Of a stretch of DNA of 7,713 bases, positions 5,855-7,713 are shown one piece after another. Under the pieces are notes generated by a model. That model saw nothing but the letters and a program-made list of their open reading frames with translations. It made no database searches and was not told the origin of the DNA. Source of the stretch: Desulfobacteraceae bacterium (lineage in GTDB: Bacteria; Desulfobacterota; Desulfobacteria; Desulfobacterales; Desulfobacteraceae); the NCBI GenBank assembly GCA_022712835.1, contig JAFLJU010000671.1, forward strand, positions 1 to 7,713. The letters run 5' to 3'. The translations under genes were made by a program, and so were the position numbers. Positions within the stretch are counted from its first letter, which is position 1. Each line of letters starts with the position of its first letter.

Positions 5855-5898
5855 CCCTCTGGTATAGAGGTACACAAAACTAATTAAAGGACACTCTC

Positions 5899-6063
5899 AT
5901 GAACGCATTGATAATTTTTATGGTAAGGCTGATTATAGGCCTTGCCTTTGGTATCATTCTAATCCGGCTGTTCAGACCGGAATGGGGTATTTACCACGGG
6001 GTTGTAACCGGTATCATTCTGGTGACCCTTGCCTACGTTTTTCGCTTTTTCAGAAAAAAATAA
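5899..6063 (+). CDS. 54-aa membrane microprotein ahead of selB, function unknown
   Basis: This short gene has a good AAAGGA site eight bases before its ATG and a strong promoter upstream. The protein has two hydrophobic segments, about residues 3-25 and 35-50, joined by a polar turn LFRPEWGIYHG, and ends in a basic tail FRFFRKK. It is therefore likely a helical hairpin in the cytoplasmic membrane with the basic tail inside. I do not recognise a family. The stop lies 30 bases before the selB start, suggesting cotranscription, but nothing in the sequence links it to selenium metabolism. Codon use and translation signals look like those of a real gene. Confidence 0.72.
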   Translation: MNALIIFMVRLIIGLAFGIILIRLFRPEWGIYHGVVTGIILVTLAYVFRFFRKK

Positions 6064-6093
6064 CAATAGACATGGCCCTGGAGGGGTGTTGCA

Positions 6094-7713
6094 TTGGAAA
6101 ATATAATATTAGGAACCGCCGGTCACATTGACCATGGCAAAACCAGCCTGGTCAAGGCATTAACCGGCGTTGAAACCGACCGGCTCAAAGAAGAAAAAGA
6201 AAGGGGCATTACCATCGAATTGGGCTTTGCCTCCCTTGACCTCCCGGACGGAAGACATGTTGGTATTGTGGACATGCCCGGCCATGAAAAGTTTGTCAAA
6301 AACATGGTGGCAGGCTCCAGCGGCATTGATGTGGTGACCATGGTCATTGCGGCGGATGAAGGGGTGATGCCACAGACCCGGGAGCATATGGAAATCTGTA
6401 ATCTCATGGGAATCCAGCACGGAATCATCGCCCTGACCAAGACAGACATGGTGGATGAAGATCTCCTGGAAATGGCCCTTGATGATGTCAACGATTTTAT
6501 CCAGGGCACCTTTCTGGAGGGAAAACCCATCGTCCCCCTCTCCTCGGCAACGGGCGAGGGCTTGGAAGAGTTCATTGCCACACTTGAATCCATTTGCAAG
6601 CAAATTCCCCAACGCAAATTTTCTTCCATTTTTCGGCTACCCGTGGACCGGGTTTTTTCCATGAAAGGATTTGGCACCGTGATCACCGGCACCCTTTCTT
6701 CGGGCACCATCCATGTGGGAGACGACATCATGGTCTATCCCAAACGGATCACCTCCAAGGTCAGGGGAATCCAAGTCCACAGCAGCAGCGTGGAAACCGT
6801 ATCCGCTGGCACACGGACGGCCATCAATTTCCAGGGGCTGGACAAGGAATCGGTTTTCCGGGGAGATATTCTCTCCACCCCGGACACCCTCATTGAAAGC
6901 TATATGCTGGATGCCCATTTCCACTACTTAAAAAGCAACGGCAAACCGGCCAAACCCAGAACCCGGATAAGATTTCATTCCGGAACCAGTGAAATTTTAG
7001 GGTATATGGTCCTTTTAGACAGGGAAGAGCTGTTGCCGGGAGATTCGGCCCCGGTCCAGTTTCGTCTGGAGTCCCCGGTGTGCTGTATTAAAGATGACCG
7101 ATATGTGATCCGAAGTTATTCTCCGGTAAAAACCATTGGCGGCGGTGCAATTCTCAACCCAGTTTCCCAAAAGCATAAATTGTTTGACAAAAATGTGGTC
7201 CGGGGGCTTGAAGGCCTGCTGGAAGATGATGGCACACAGACCATCTCCTTTTTTCTGTCTTTAAAAGGATATGCCGGGTTGTCACTGAACCAATTGCGGG
7301 TGATGACCAATCTTTCGGATAAGAAGCTGGCCACAACCCTCCAGAAGATGCTGGCAAAACAGGAGATCGTCCAGACAGACAAGGAGAGGCAAATTTATGT
7401 TAACGGCGCTTTTTTTGATGATTTCAAAACAAAGGTGCTTGAAAAAATTGCCACCTATCATATTGCCAATCCCTTGAAGGAAGGAATGCCCACACAGGAA
7501 CTCAAGTCCAAGTTCCAGTATATTGAAGATGCCAAATTTTTCAATATACTGTTTACCCGGTTGGCCAAGGAGAACACCATTGTCCAGGACAAGAACATTA
7601 TAAAACTGAGCGATTTCAAAGTGGCGCTCCAGGTGGACCAGCACGAAGTCAAAGAAAAAATCATCCGGATATATAAGAACGGTGGCCTCACCCCACCGTT
7701 TTTCAGAACCATC
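6094..7713 (+). CDS. selB: Selenocysteine-specific elongation factor SelB (3' end outside window)
   Basis: SelB is a cytoplasmic GTPase that carries selenocysteyl-tRNA to the ribosome and reads UGA as selenocysteine when bound to a SECIS hairpin. The frame is open for 540 codons to the window edge; family members usually have about 610-640 residues, so roughly the last 70-100 are missing. The start is TTG at 6094, with GGAGG nine bases upstream, and the translation MENIILGTAGHIDHGKTSL is what the family begins with. GTPase motifs are G1 GHIDHGKT (10-17), RGITIELGF (37-45), G3 DMPGH (60-64), G4 TKTD (115-118, the SelB variant of NKxD) and G5 SSATGEG (150-156). Translation-factor beta-barrel domains follow to about residue 365, then the winged-helix repeats, including NPLKEGMPTQELK. 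The last winged helix, which binds SECIS, is cut by the edge. Its presence implies selenoproteins elsewhere in the genome. Confidence 0.97.
   Translation, partial: MENIILGTAGHIDHGKTSLVKALTGVETDRLKEEKERGITIELGFASLDLPDGRHVGIVDMPGHEKFVKNMVAGSSGIDVVTMVIAADEGVMPQTREHMEICNLMGIQHGIIALTKTDMVDEDLLEMALDDVNDFIQGTFLEGKPIVPLSSATGEGLEEFIATLESICKQIPQRKFSSIFRLPVDRVFSMKGFGTVITGTLSSGTIHVGDDIMVYPKRITSKVRGIQVHSSSVETVSAGTRTAINFQGLDKESVFRGDILSTPDTLIESYMLDAHFHYLKSNGKPAKPRTRIRFHSGTSEILGYMVLLDREELLPGDSAPVQFRLESPVCCIKDDRYVIRSYSPVKTIGGGAILNPVSQKHKLFDKNVVRGLEGLLEDDGTQTISFFLSLKGYAGLSLNQLRVMTNLSDKKLATTLQKMLAKQEIVQTDKERQIYVNGAFFDDFKTKVLEKIATYHIANPLKEGMPTQELKSKFQYIEDAKFFNILFTRLAKENTIVQDKNIIKLSDFKVALQVDQHEVKEKIIRIYKNGGLTPPFFRTI

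Noticed and set aside
5404..5875. Two overlapping minus-strand open frames across the tRNA-His gene
   Set aside because: They run through a complete tRNA cloverleaf, lack ribosome-binding sites and translate to low-complexity sequence.
6123..6731. Long minus-strand open frame (202 aa) opposite selB
   Set aside because: It is a shadow of the selB coding strand. The translation is rich in Ser, Met and Pro without domain character, and selB on the other strand has every GTPase motif.
6094..7713. In-frame TGA selenocysteine codons in genes near selB
   Set aside because: All complete genes in the window that I checked end at TAA or TAG, and no in-frame TGA with conserved sequence beyond it was seen.

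Overview
The window looks like ordinary chromosome from an anaerobic, moderately AT-rich bacterium that uses selenocysteine. The best guess is a sulfate-reducing deltaproteobacterium of the Desulfobacter/Desulfobacula type. This rests on the flavor of the SelB protein, the Fe-S flavoprotein and the small AF1514-like protein. It is an inference from family resemblance, not a proven assignment. No prophage, transposon, CRISPR array or integrase was seen.

Left part (1-3338), all leftward. A 99-aa protein of unknown function (3039-3338) is followed by a flavodoxin-fold, probably Fe-S-binding reductase (2327-2962, TTG start), which ends at a strong hairpin terminator (2287-2315). Next come an AraC-family regulator (1320-2228) and a lipoprotein made of two tandem SnoaL/NTF2-like domains (314-1195). 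The first 313 bases carry no convincing gene, but they hold a good leftward promoter that reads out of the window.

Middle part (3339-5400). A compact divergent promoter region (3339-3497) has two back-to-back promoters sharing their -35 bases and a three-copy 10-bp repeat. It separates the leftward 99-aa gene from rightward mtgA (3498-4199), a monofunctional peptidoglycan glycosyltransferase. Convergent to mtgA is a leftward gene for an exported protein with a cyclophilin domain followed by an FKBP domain (4279-5349), a two-family peptidyl-prolyl isomerase. Both proteins act outside the cytoplasmic membrane.

Right part (5400-7713). A single leftward tRNA-His(GTG) gene (5649-5725) has its own promoter and terminator. 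Divergent from it, a strong sigma70-type promoter drives a 54-aa two-helix membrane protein (5899-6063), followed 30 bases later by selB (6094 to the window end, TTG start). SelB is the selenocysteine-specific elongation factor; 540 codons are present and the 3' end lies outside.

The most interesting items are regulatory or architectural: the overlapping divergent promoters with their helical-phase repeat, the two-domain immunophilin, the duplicated SnoaL lipoprotein beside an AraC regulator, and the unrecognised membrane microprotein ahead of selB. None amounts to a clearly new system on sequence evidence alone.
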